Positions 1 to 6,640 of a stretch of DNA of 7,137 bases are shown in pieces. Position 1 is the stretch's first letter. Every line of letters begins with the position of its first letter. Both the position numbers and the translations under genes were made by a program. The notes beneath the pieces are model-generated. The model did no database searches. It was given only the letters and a program-made list of their open reading frames with translations, and was not told the origin of the DNA. This stretch comes from Sedimenticola sp. (lineage in GTDB: Bacteria; Pseudomonadota; Gammaproteobacteria; Chromatiales; Chromatiaceae), in the NCBI GenBank assembly GCA_027038775.1, contig JALWGP010000368.1, positions 1-7,137 of the forward strand, given 5' to 3'.

Positions 1-281
1 GGGTGAAGGCGGTGGACCCCAAACGCCACGCCCGTTTTCTCGACGGGGGGGTGAAACCCGCCTTCACCCTGGCGGAGCTGCGCGACGCGGGCATCCGTTT
101 CGACGAGCTGGTCAACGACCAGCTCAAGGCCGCGCTCATCGGGCTGGAGACGGAGGAGGGCATGGAGTACTGGCTCGGCCTCGACAACTTCTACGTGATC
201 ACCCGTTACAACCACAGCCCCATGTACGCCATGGCGGTTTACCAGCTGGGGGAGGCCATCGCGCGACAGGAGAAGCCATGA
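1..281 (+). CDS. mltB: C-terminal end of MltB-type lytic murein transglycosylase (5' truncated by window edge)
   Basis: Only the last ~92 codons are visible; the frame is open from the window edge to TGA at 279-281. The segment with [18 protein letters not shown], followed by [12 protein letters not shown], is the characteristic C-terminal signature of the MltB family. These enzymes cleave the MurNAc-GlcNAc bond of peptidoglycan to give 1,6-anhydro ends, normally as periplasmic or outer-membrane lipoproteins. The catalytic glutamate and any signal peptide lie outside the window, so activity cannot be judged. The GTG at position 3 is only the first possible start in view, not the gene start. 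The stop overlaps the rlpA start (ATGA, 278-281), which implies translational coupling. The next gene, RlpA, is also a lytic transglycosylase in some species, which fits a shared role in septal or sidewall peptidoglycan turnover. The family call is firm; distinguishing MltB from close SltB-type paralogues is not possible from this fragment. Confidence 0.88.
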   Translation, partial: VKAVDPKRHARFLDGGVKPAFTLAELRDAGIRFDELVNDQLKAALIGLETEEGMEYWLGLDNFYVITRYNHSPMYAMAVYQLGEAIARQEKP

Positions 282-1054
282 GACACTCCCTGCCGTCTCT
301 CCTGGTCCTGTTCTTCCTGCTCGTGGCGGGATGCAGCACGCGCTCCCCCTTTCCCGAGCGGGACCGCGGCCCCGACCAGCCGGTGGACGTGAGCCACGTG
401 CCCGACGCCGTGCCGCAGAAAGTGCCGCCGAGCCGTTACGGCAACCCCGACAGCTACACCGTCCTCGGCAAGACCTACCACGTGCTCAGGGACGCCCGCG
501 GCTTCCGCCAGCGGGGACTGGCCTCCTGGTACGGCATGAAGTTCCACGGCCGCCGCACCTCCAGCGGCGAACGCTACGACATGTACGCCATGACCGCTGC
601 GCACAAGACCCTGCCACTGCCCACCTGGGTGCGGGTCACCAACCTGGAGAACGGCCGCTCGGTGGTGGTGAAAGTGAACGACCGCGGCCCCTTCCACGAC
701 GGACGCATCATCGATCTCTCCTACGCCGCTGCCGCCAAGCTCGGGGTACTGGCCCGGGGCACGGCCCCGGTGGAGATCGTGGCGCTCACCCCCGGCGAGG
801 AGGCGCCGAAGCGGGGCCACCCGGTGATCGCCGGCAGCGGCCGTTATCTCCAGGCAGGCGCCTTCGCCAGCCTTCCCAACGCCCGCAGCCTCCAGCGTCG
901 CATCGAGCGCCGCCACGCCTTCCCGGTGGAGATCCGCCGGGAGAACGGACTGCACAAGGTGGTGGTGGGCCCCCTGGAGGCGGCCGCCGACATCGAGACC
1001 CTCTCGCGCACGCTGCAGGAGTGGGGCATCGCCTCACCCCATCTTGTACAATGA
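278..1054 (+). CDS. rlpA: RlpA family septal-ring lipoprotein / lytic transglycosylase with SPOR domain
   Basis: This is a 258-aa outer-membrane lipoprotein of the RlpA family. The N-terminus is a lipoprotein signal with a lipobox LVAGC, so Cys19 would be the lipidated residue. A double-psi beta-barrel domain spans about residues 79-168 and contains [19 protein letters not shown] and [18 protein letters not shown]. By alignment with Pseudomonas RlpA, whose catalytic residues are known, Glu98, His109 and Asp135 are retained, so it may cleave glycan strands lacking stem peptides. A SPOR domain (about 187-258, beginning GRYLQAGAF) should bind denuded glycan at the division septum. The ATG at 278 has an AGGAG motif (268-272) five bases upstream and overlaps the stop of the preceding gene. 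It sits between two other peptidoglycan genes. RlpA of E. coli lacks detectable glycanase activity, so enzymatic function is inferred from the retained residues. Confidence 0.95.
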   Translation: MRHSLPSLLVLFFLLVAGCSTRSPFPERDRGPDQPVDVSHVPDAVPQKVPPSRYGNPDSYTVLGKTYHVLRDARGFRQRGLASWYGMKFHGRRTSSGERYDMYAMTAAHKTLPLPTWVRVTNLENGRSVVVKVNDRGPFHDGRIIDLSYAAAAKLGVLARGTAPVEIVALTPGEEAPKRGHPVIAGSGRYLQAGAFASLPNARSLQRRIERRHAFPVEIRRENGLHKVVVGPLEAAADIETLSRTLQEWGIASPHLVQ

Positions 1055-1088
1055 GCAGCCGTTCCGAAAGCCATCTCCCTGCCTGTCC

Positions 1089-2225
1089 ATGAGCCCGATG
1101 AGACGATTCCTCACGCTGCTGTTCCTGCTCTGCCTGGCGCCGGCGCTCTCCGCCACGCCACCGCCGGCGCCGCCGAAGGTGGAGGCCAGCGGCTACCTGT
1201 TGATGGACTACCACAGCGGCGCGGTGCTGGCGGAGAGCAACGGAGAGAAGCGGCTGGAGCCGGCCAGCCTCACCAAGATCATGACCGCCTACGTGGTCTT
1301 CCGGGAACTGGAGGAAGGCAACATCAGCCTGCAGGACCAGGTGCTGGTGAGCAAGAAGGCGTGGAAGACCCCCGGTTCGCGCATGTTCATCGAGGTGGGC
1401 AAGAAGGTCTCGGTGGACGACCTGATCCGCGGCATGATCGTCGTCTCCGGCAACGACGCCTGCGTGGCGCTGGCGGAGCACATTGCCGGCAGCGAGGAGT
1501 CCTTCGTCTCGCTCATGAATGAACAGGCGCTCCGCCTCGGCATGACGAACACCCACTTCGTCAATTCCACGGGGCTGCCCGACCCCGACCACTACACCAC
1601 GCCCGGGGACATCCTCAAGGTGACCCGCGCCCTGATCCGCGAATTTCCGCAGTACTACTCCATCTACTCGCAGCGCGAGTTCACCTTCAACAAGATCACG
1701 CAGAAGAACCGCAACCGCCTGCTCTGGCGCGACCCTTCCGTGGACGGCGTCAAGACCGGCCACACCAAGTCGGCCGGCTACTGCCTGGTGGCCTCGGCCA
1801 AGCGGGAAGGGATGCGCCTGCTCTCGGTGGTGATGGGCACCAAGAGCGAGGAGGCGAGGGCCGAGGAGAGCCAGAAACTGCTCAACTACGGCTTCCGCTT
1901 CTATCAGACCCACCGCCTCTTCGGCGCGGGCGAACCCCTGAAGGAGGTACGCGTCTGGAAAGGTGACCGGGAGCAGCTGGAGCTGGGGCCGGCAGAGGCC
2001 CTTCACGTCACCATTCCCCGCGGCGACTACGACAAGCTCAAGCTGCGCACCCGCATCGAACCGAGAATCACCGCACCCGTGAAGCAGGGGGAGGAGCTGG
2101 GCCGGCTGCTGGTGGAACTGGAGGGGGAGGTGCTGGCCGAGGTGCCGCTGGTGGCGCTGCAAGAGGTGGGGGAAGGCGGCCTGGTCCACAACCTGGTGGA
2201 CACCGTGCTGCAGCTCTTCGAGTGA
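1089..2225 (+). CDS. dacA: D-alanyl-D-alanine carboxypeptidase (PBP5/6 family, DacA/DacC type)
   Basis: This is a 378-aa low-molecular-mass penicillin-binding protein that removes the terminal D-Ala from peptidoglycan pentapeptides in the periplasm. With the start at 1089 a signal peptide runs MSPMRRFLTLLFLLCLAPALSA, with likely cleavage after Ala22. All three active-site motifs of the serine peptidase S11 fold are present: S60-L-T-K63 (catalytic Ser), S120-G-N122 and K222-T-G224. The PBP5 C-terminal beta domain follows (about 285-360), and the last ~17 residues (EGGLVHNLVDTVLQLFE) look like the amphipathic anchor that holds these proteins on the inner membrane. The length is close to the usual 380-400 aa. 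An in-frame TTG at 1044 and an ATG at 1098 are alternative starts. None has a clear Shine-Dalgarno, but 1089 or 1098 puts the positively charged n-region at the N-terminus. The gap to rlpA is 34 nt; the stop overlaps the next gene (GTGA, 2222-2225). Confidence 0.95.
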   Translation: MSPMRRFLTLLFLLCLAPALSATPPPAPPKVEASGYLLMDYHSGAVLAESNGEKRLEPASLTKIMTAYVVFRELEEGNISLQDQVLVSKKAWKTPGSRMFIEVGKKVSVDDLIRGMIVVSGNDACVALAEHIAGSEESFVSLMNEQALRLGMTNTHFVNSTGLPDPDHYTTPGDILKVTRALIREFPQYYSIYSQREFTFNKITQKNRNRLLWRDPSVDGVKTGHTKSAGYCLVASAKREGMRLLSVVMGTKSEEARAEESQKLLNYGFRFYQTHRLFGAGEPLKEVRVWKGDREQLELGPAEALHVTIPRGDYDKLKLRTRIEPRITAPVKQGEELGRLLVELEGEVLAEVPLVALQEVGEGGLVHNLVDTVLQLFE

Positions 2226-3106
2226 GCGGGCGGATGCTGGTCTACCTGAACGGCGACTACCTGCCGCTGGAAGAGGCGCGGGTGCCGGTGCTCGACCGTG
2301 GTTTCCTCTTCGGCGACGGCGTCTACGAGGTGATCCCCGCCTACGGCGGCCACCCCTTCCGCCTGGAGGAGCACCTGCAGCGGCTGGAGAACAGCCTGCG
2401 CGCCATCCGCATGGAGCCGCCGCTGACGCGTCGACAGTGGAGGGAGATCTTCCATCGCCTGCTCGACCCGCTCGGCGACGCCGACCAGCAGCTCTACCTG
2501 CAGGTGACCCGCGGCGCCTACGAGCGGCGGCTGCACGCCATCCCCGGAACGGTGACGCCCACCGTCTTCGTCATGAGCAATCCCCTCGCCCCGCGCGACC
2601 CGGAGCTGGTGGCGCGCGGCCTGGCGGCGGTGACCCTGGAGGACATCCGCTGGCAGCGCTGCGACATCAAGGCCATCACCCTGCTGGCCAACATCCTGGC
2701 CCAGCAGCAGGCGCGCGACGCCGGCGCCGACGAGGCGATCCTGGTGCGCGACGGCCTGGCCACCGAGGGCACCGCCTCCAACTTCTTCCTGGTGAAGGAG
2801 GGTCGCATCCTCACCCCGCCCAAGAGCGCCCACCTGCTGCCCGGCATCACCCGCGACCTGGTGCTGGAGCTGGCGCGGGAGGCGGGACTGCCCTGCGCCG
2901 AACGCGACATCCCCGTGGAAGAGCTGAAGGGGGCCGACGAGATCTGGGTCACCAGCTCCACCAAGGAAGTGATGCCGGTGACGCGGCTCGACGGCCGCCC
3001 GGTTGGAAACGGCCGGCCCGGCCCCATGTGGCAGAAGATGGATGCGCTCTACAGCGCCTGCAAGGCCCGGCTCAGGGCCGGGCCGACGAACCAGTGCCAT
3101 GAGTGA
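2222..3106 (+). CDS. dat: D-amino-acid aminotransferase, class IV PLP fold (Dat-like)
   Basis: This 294-aa cytoplasmic PLP enzyme of fold type IV (branched-chain / D-amino-acid aminotransferase family) is predicted to interconvert D-alanine and D-glutamate with their 2-oxo acids. LDRGFLFGDGVYEV (24-37) is the N-terminal signature. Lys150 in RCDIKAITLLANILA is the expected Schiff-base lysine, and Glu182 in ATEGTASNFF should contact the PLP pyridine nitrogen. The spacing matches Bacillus DAAT (Tyr31, Arg98, His100, Lys145, Glu177). Tyr35 and the R103-L-H105 pair correspond to its substrate carboxylate trap, which favours D-amino-acid over branched-chain specificity. The GTG at 2222 overlaps the dacA stop by 4 nt; an in-frame ATG at 2234 gives a start (MLVYLNGDYLP) equally usual for the family, and neither has a strong ribosome binding site. 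Lying directly after a D,D-carboxypeptidase gene, it may recycle released D-Ala or supply D-Glu. Aminodeoxychorismate lyase (PabC) is the other fold-IV possibility and is less likely given the RxH motif. Confidence 0.88.
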   Translation: MSGRMLVYLNGDYLPLEEARVPVLDRGFLFGDGVYEVIPAYGGHPFRLEEHLQRLENSLRAIRMEPPLTRRQWREIFHRLLDPLGDADQQLYLQVTRGAYERRLHAIPGTVTPTVFVMSNPLAPRDPELVARGLAAVTLEDIRWQRCDIKAITLLANILAQQQARDAGADEAILVRDGLATEGTASNFFLVKEGRILTPPKSAHLLPGITRDLVLELAREAGLPCAERDIPVEELKGADEIWVTSSTKEVMPVTRLDGRPVGNGRPGPMWQKMDALYSACKARLRAGPTNQCHE

Positions 3107-3380
3107 AGAGAGGAAAGAGACCGAAGCCGAGGGCATGACCTTCCCCTGCCGCGTCTGCGTGCGCGCCATGGGGCTGGCCGAAGACGACTTCGACGCCCTG
3201 GTGGTGGAGATCGTGCGCCGCCACTGCCCCGACCTGGGCGAGGGGGCGGTGACCCTCCACCCCAGCCGCACCGGCAAGTACGTCTCGGTGAACGTGGTGG
3301 CGGAGTTCCACAGCCGCGAGCAGCTCGACGCTCTCTACGACGAGCTCACCGCCAACGAGCGGGTGCTGATGCGGCTGTGA
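3099..3380 (+). CDS. ybeD: YbeD family protein (DUF493), ACT-like small protein
   Basis: This is a 93-aa small cytoplasmic protein of the YbeD/DUF493 family. Conserved features are [11 protein letters not shown] near the N-terminus, a helix ending [11 protein letters not shown], then [20 protein letters not shown] and a C-terminal [15 protein letters not shown]. This matches the beta-alpha-beta-beta-alpha-beta (ACT-like) layout of E. coli YbeD (87 aa). The biochemical role is not established; the gene commonly sits directly upstream of lipB and is suspected to be tied to lipoate metabolism or regulation. The ATG at 3099 overlaps the preceding stop by 8 nt. An alternative in-frame ATG at 3135 (residue 13) lies after a GAGGG stretch and would give an 81-aa protein that still covers the conserved domain. 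The stop overlaps the lipB start (GTGA, 3377-3380). Confidence 0.9.
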   Translation: MSEERKETEAEGMTFPCRVCVRAMGLAEDDFDALVVEIVRRHCPDLGEGAVTLHPSRTGKYVSVNVVAEFHSREQLDALYDELTANERVLMRL

Positions 3381-4016
3381 GCCAGGCGGTCATCATCCGC
3401 CACCTGGGGCTGGTCCCCTACCAGGAGAGCTGGCAGGCGATGCGTGCCTTCACCGACGCCCGCCAGCCCGACACCCCTTCCGAGATCTGGCTGCTGGAGC
3501 ACCCGCCGGTCTTCACCCAGGGTCAGGCGGGACGGGCCGAACACCTGCTGGCCCCAGGCGACATCCCCCGTGGTCCAGAGCGACCGCGGCGGCCAGGTCA
3601 CCTACCACGGCCCGGGCCAGCTCGTCGCCTACCTGCTGCTCGACCTGAAGTCGACCGGCCGCGGCATCCGCGGCCTGGTCACCGCCATGGAGCAGTCAGT
3701 GATCCGGCTGCTGGCCGACGCCGGCATCCAGGCCCACGCCCGCCCCGACGCCCCCGGCGTCTACGTGGACGAGGCCAAGGTGGCCGCCCTGGGCCTGCGG
3801 GTGCGGCACGGCTACACCTACCACGGACTGGCCCTCAACGTGGACCTCGACCTGGAACCTTTTTCCCGAATCAACCCCTGCGGCCATTCCGGCCAGGCCG
3901 TGACCAGCCTGGCGGAATTGGGGGTGGACATGGAGGTGGGAAAAGCCGGAGAGGAGGTGGTGGCGCACCTGTGCGGGGAGCTGGATCTAAATCCGGTCTA
4001 CAACAAAAAAGCGTAG
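3377..4016 (+). pseudogene. lipB: Octanoyltransferase LipB, broken by a single-base frameshift
   Basis: LipB transfers octanoate from acyl carrier protein to lipoyl domains of 2-oxoacid dehydrogenases and GcvH, the first step of de novo lipoate synthesis. The gene begins at GTG 3377 (GTGA overlap with ybeD) and reads [19 protein letters not shown] through APGDIP, ending at 3568. The conserved continuation [20 protein letters not shown] is in the next frame, starting at 3570. The C run at 3565-3569 has five bases; four would restore one 212-codon gene, essentially the length of E. coli LipB (213 aa). In the reconstructed protein the catalytic Lys134 ([12 protein letters not shown]) and Cys168 (RINPCGHSG) are intact, and no other lesion is visible. 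Unrepaired, translation leaves the conserved frame after residue 64 and runs to a stop at 4022-4024. A homopolymer base-calling error is the simplest explanation; a recent inactivating mutation is possible. The stop is TAG at 4014-4016. Confidence 0.9.
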
Positions 4017-4697
4017 CTTTGTAGGCGCTTCCGATTTCGCGTTCGAACCGGAAGAAAGACTGATCTCACCTGCCGCCATGAACACCCTCGACCACTATGC
4101 GGCCATCATCAGCGTCGACTGGGCCGAAAAAAACATGACCTGTGCCTGCGGGTCACCAACTCTGATGACCTGGAATACAGTATCCATCCCCACCAGGCCC
4201 AGGCCATAGAGGACTGGGCCATCAAATTGCAGCAGCGCTTTCCCGATAGCCAGATCGCCATCTGGCATCGAATCGTGCAAGGTGCCGCTAATCCATCGCT
4301 TCGCCCTGGCCCTGGATTACCTGGCCAGATGCGATGAGGAGATCACGGAGCGTTTCTAAGCCCTCGACGATGGCCTGTCGTTCGATGCCCTGCCCGGCGC
4401 CGGCAGGCACCTTGTGCCCCGCCTCTTGATCGCCTTTGGCGAAGATCGTCAGCGCTTTACTTCTGCGGAATCACTGTGTCGTTATGCTGGCATCGCCATA
4501 GTGTCTGGGCCAAGGCCTTCTACCAACTACAGCGTGAACGTAAAAAGCCCCATCAGGTGGCTGTTCGATCACTCGCATTCAAATGGGTCCGCATCCTCTA
4601 TCGCTGCTGGCAGGATCGAATCTCTTATGACGAGGCAAGGTACCTGATGGCTCTCAAAGCCAAGGGCTCACCACTGGTCGCCGAACTGGCAAAGTAA
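4017..4697 (+). mobile_element. Degenerate IS110/IS1111-type insertion sequence between lipB and the cassette array
   Basis: A decayed IS110-family element fills the interval between lipB and the cassette array. Only the transposase remnant (4078-4697) defines it with certainty. The outer limits are guesses, because IS110-family elements lack classical terminal inverted repeats and make no obvious target duplication. The 61 bases at 4017-4077 hold no gene and probably belong to the element's left noncoding end or to the old chromosome junction. They include an interrupted inverted repeat, CTTCCG (4028-4033) with CGGAAG (4049-4054). About 17 bases (4698-4713) separate the transposase stop from a half attC site. 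IS110-type elements encode a guide (bridge) RNA in a noncoding end, but too little flank survives to model one. Confidence 0.7.
4078..4697 (+). pseudogene. IS110 family transposase remnant (DEDD / Transposase_20), multiply broken
   Basis: Pieces of one IS110-family transposase appear in order on the + strand but in different frames. From ATG 4078, MNTLDHYAAIISVDWAEK gives the N-terminal DEDD motif with the first Asp. The frame is lost at an A7 run (4127-4133), where eight A would restore DWAEKKHDLCLRV. The next piece ends near 4268 at IAIWHR, and about 20 bases are disordered. RFALALDYLARCDEEITERF then meets a TAA (4357-4359), followed by FDALPGAGRHLVPRLL and AFGEDRQRFTSAESLCRYAGIA of the Transposase_20 domain. 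At about 4497 the text jumps to HSVWAKAFYQLQRERKKPHQ, so the usual ~30-40-residue stretch between these motifs, which should include the catalytic serine region, is deleted. The C-terminus YLMALKAKGSPLVAELAK ends at TAA 4695-4697. The total is well below the usual 320-400 codons. It cannot encode an active enzyme. Confidence 0.88.
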
Positions 4698-4713
4698 ATA
4701 GAATTCATTTGTC

Positions 4714-4737
4714 AGTCGGCCTCAGTGTGTGTTAGGC
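4714..4737 (-). other. 5' half of an attC site (R''-L'') at the end of cassette C
   Basis: On the - strand the gene C stop is followed after nine bases by GCCTAAC (4737-4731), matching the R'' consensus RYYYAAC, then a nine-base spacer and AGGCCGACT (4722-4714), which resembles the L'' box of attC sites (CAAGCCGAC in well-known cassettes). The complementary L'-R' half is missing: the sequence runs into the IS110-type remnant instead. The GGCCT/AGGCC pairing visible here is better explained as part of this core than as a terminator, since no T tract follows on either strand. Confidence 0.68.
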
Positions 4738-4746
4738 CCCATGCAA

Positions 4747-5997
4747 TCATGGTTGCACATCGGGTACCGGGTTTATTTGCCGCTCACCGCGTGCCCGGTG
4801 CCGCTCGCGCATGCGTTCAAAATATTCACGCTCCCTTTCGAATAATTCTTCGAGCCGCTGTCGCTCGTCTGGTGTTAGGTTCCTGCGGAACTGCTCAAGT
4901 TCACATTCTAGTTTATGGGCCTGACGTTCCGCTTCGCGGGCACCCTCCCAAGCCTCACTCGCCTTCCACCAAAGGTAAAGCGCCTCAAAAATAGTTTTTA
5001 GATCATCGATTAGGCCGAGGATTCCAAGCAGGCGCTTGCCTAAGCCCTTGATAAGTGCCCGTGCTATTCTACCTCTGAGCCAAGCCTTGGGAGACTTCAG
5101 CAATTTGCGGAGCCCAGCGAGCTTCCTAAGAGGATTGAACCGTTGCAGCAATTTCGGACGACGATACCTATATTGTTCCCGGACACGACGTTCAAATCGA
5201 CGAGCAATTCGCTCTGCTTCTTCATGGGTCTTGCCACGTCGTATCAGTTCCTCTATTGCCCGAGTCGCCTCTCGTTTGGCAAGCATATCGGCAAGAATAT
5301 CAGCAGCCACTTCCTCGACGATACGCTCAAGAACAAAATCTTCAATCTGTTCGCGCGGATCAAGTTCCTCTTTTAACTTATCGCCGAGGCGGTCCAAGAA
5401 CTCTTTTGTGTCTTCATCGGTCCACCAGTCGGGAAGCCCATCTAGACTATTTGGATCGACTGTGCCTGCTTCTTGCTCACACTCTCTTTGTTCAAGAGCC
5501 AGTCGCTCCTCAAAGTCGCGAAGCATACGAGCAACATCTTCCCCCAAAGGTACGTCGGGAATCTCGTCTAATACGAAAACCCATGCATCATAATTGAAAC
5601 TGATTTCGAGTAGGGAGTTACCAATGGGAGTAATCAAGAGTGTATCGCGTTTGCGAGAAGGGAAGAGTGCCTTACCGTTCGGAGGACGGTTGAGAAGCCG
5701 CTCACGAAACAACTCAGAATTTTCTATTGTGTAGGCGACTTCCTCTGGGAGAAAAACAGAATCGAAGACAGTTTCCTCATAGCCTTCATTTCGATGGCGT
5801 GCGAGCATAAAGAAAGATTGCCCTTGTGGTTCAATCTCAAGGATTACACCACTCTGATCGTCAACCCATGTACCAACGAAACGCGGACAAGGCTGTTGAA
5901 GCCATAAGCTCTGACTTAGAGGTGAGTGTCTCTGTGTATCCGAACGCGCTGAGCAATCACCCGGCGCTGCTTGCTGTGGTTTTTCTGAGGGTCTCAT
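4747..5997 (-). CDS. Cassette C: uncharacterised 416-aa charged protein with beta-rich, cationic-helix and coiled-coil regions
   Basis: I do not recognise this protein and assign no function. The start is well supported: ATG 5997-5995 follows AAAGGAG (6010-6004) with a six-base spacer. There is no signal peptide. Residues 1-37 are polar and low in structure. About 38-148 form a beta-rich domain (RFVGTWVDDQSGVILEIEPQ through WVFVLDEIPD) with the G-T-W opening seen in small barrel folds. About 152-275 is highly charged helix, including DWWTDEDTKEFLDRL and THEEAERIARRFERR. About 280-331 is strongly basic and amphipathic (PLRKLAGLRKLLKSPK, then ALIKGLGKRLLGILGLI), followed by a hydrophobic patch FEALYLWW. 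About 350-405 is Glu/Arg-rich and probably coiled coil. A membrane- or nucleic-acid-binding role for the cationic segment is possible, but this is inference. The gene occupies nearly the whole interval between two attC half sites, is intact among decayed neighbours, and is long for a cassette gene. Confidence 0.85.
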   Translation of the reverse strand: MRPSEKPQQAAPGDCSARSDTQRHSPLSQSLWLQQPCPRFVGTWVDDQSGVILEIEPQGQSFFMLARHRNEGYEETVFDSVFLPEEVAYTIENSELFRERLLNRPPNGKALFPSRKRDTLLITPIGNSLLEISFNYDAWVFVLDEIPDVPLGEDVARMLRDFEERLALEQRECEQEAGTVDPNSLDGLPDWWTDEDTKEFLDRLGDKLKEELDPREQIEDFVLERIVEEVAADILADMLAKREATRAIEELIRRGKTHEEAERIARRFERRVREQYRYRRPKLLQRFNPLRKLAGLRKLLKSPKAWLRGRIARALIKGLGKRLLGILGLIDDLKTIFEALYLWWKASEAWEGAREAERQAHKLECELEQFRRNLTPDERQRLEELFEREREYFERMRERHRARGERQINPVPDVQP

Positions 5998-6003
5998 TCG
6001 TTA

Positions 6004-6010
6004 CTCCTTT
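6004..6010 (-). promoter_or_regulatory. Shine-Dalgarno of cassette C gene
   Basis: On the - strand AAAGGAG lies six bases before the ATG at 5997. It is one of the clearest ribosome binding sites in the window and fixes the start. Only about 30 bases separate the upstream recombination core from the start codon, and no convincing -35/-10 pair is visible there, so transcription probably comes from upstream in the array. Confidence 0.8.
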
Positions 6011-6026
6011 GAGTGTAGTTACAGAT

Positions 6027-6050
6027 GCCTAACGACGAAGCTCAGCCGAT
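6027..6050 (-). other. 3' half of an attC site (L'-R') preceding cassette C
   Basis: On the - strand ATCGGCTG (6050-6043, L'-like) is followed by a nine-base spacer and GTTAGGC (6033-6027), a perfect match to the R' consensus GTTRRRY. Integrase cleavage at such sites falls between G and TT, so cassette C would start at 6032. This half should pair with an R''-L'' of the type GCCTAAC...CAGCCGA, which is not found in the sequence to the right. That sequence becomes the end of an IS3-family remnant, so the partner half has been lost. Confidence 0.68.
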
Positions 6051-6104
6051 GTGAAACCGCGTAGCAGTTCAAACGGCATCTTCCCCGATAAAGTTGACAC
6101 CCAG

Positions 6105-6603
6105 TCACACAGCCAGCCCCAATTCAAACGCCGTCGGGCTCTGGTATTCCGGCGATGAATGCAGCCGCTCTTCGTTGTAGAACGCGATATACCTCGCCAC
6201 CTGTCGCCGCAACTGCTGTTCGCTGCCGAAGGAAAATCCGTGGTAGGCATCCGACTTGAACCTGTGAAAAAACGATTCCATGTGAGCGTTGTCAGCCATC
6301 TTGCCTGGCTGGTTCATACTCTGAATATAGCCCAGTTCTTTGAGTCGATCGCGGAATGCATGCACCGCGTACTCGATACCGCGGTCAGAGTGGAAAATGA
6401 CGGACCCCTTCGGGTGCCGGGCCGCCACTGCCTGGTTCAGCGCCAGTAATGTCAGGCGAACCCCCTTGGTCCGCCGCAGGCACCAGCCGATGATCTGTCG
6501 GCTGAATTTTGTAACCCGTAAGTTTCCCCTTGAGAATGTCCAGTACGACCTTTGTCTTGCACTTGGCCGTCCACCGCTTGATCTCGTTTTCCTGCTTGTT
6601 CAT
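6105..6603 (-). pseudogene. IS3 family transposase: orfA N-terminus joined out of frame to orfB C-terminus
   Basis: From ATG 6603, preceded by AAGGAGG (6615-6609) with five-base spacing, the frame reads MNKQENEIKRWTAKCKTKVV then LDILKGKLT, which resembles the N-terminal helix-turn-helix OrfA of IS3 elements. At about 6510 the text jumps, in another frame, to KFSRQIIGWCLRRTKGVRLT, the middle of the OrfB integrase core (usually ...DLFSRxIxGW), and runs to TGA 6105-6107. The second Asp (HSDRG) and the Glu (HMESFF) of the DDE triad are present with exactly 35 residues between them, as in IS3 OrfB. The first Asp, the rest of OrfA and the N-terminal half of OrfB are deleted. The C-terminal YNEERLHSSPEYQSPTAFE is a classic IS3 ending. 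It is non-functional. Confidence 0.9.
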
Positions 6604-6640
6604 GTCGCCCTCCTTCCTGCACTATAGCCTGTGCAGGTCT

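Noticed and set aside
1044..1088. Upstream TTG start for dacA, extending the protein by 15 residues
   Set aside because: It would overlap rlpA, has no Shine-Dalgarno, and would bury the signal-peptide n-region inside the protein.
786..2189. Long (467-codon) open frame on the - strand opposite rlpA/dacA, and similar - strand frames at 239-955 and 2027-3277
   Set aside because: They lie wholly opposite well-identified + strand genes in GC-rich DNA, are rich in His/Arg/Gly/Ala of low complexity, and show no motifs; they are mirror frames of the real genes.
4718..4738. GGCCT...AGGCC stem as a rho-independent terminator for the cassette C gene
   Set aside because: The stem is only five pairs and no T tract follows on either strand; the bases fit the R''/L'' boxes of an attC half better.
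5036..5593. 185-codon + strand frame, Ser/Arg-rich, inside cassette C
   Set aside because: It is antisense to the - strand gene, which has a strong ribosome binding site and protein-like composition; this frame has no supporting start signal or motif.
6060..6130. Search for the missing R''-L'' half of attC B in the IS3 left flank
   Set aside because: TTTGAAC and GCCGTTTGA look core-like, but neither pairs with the surviving L'-R' (ATCGGCTG, GTTAGGC), so no complete site is claimed.
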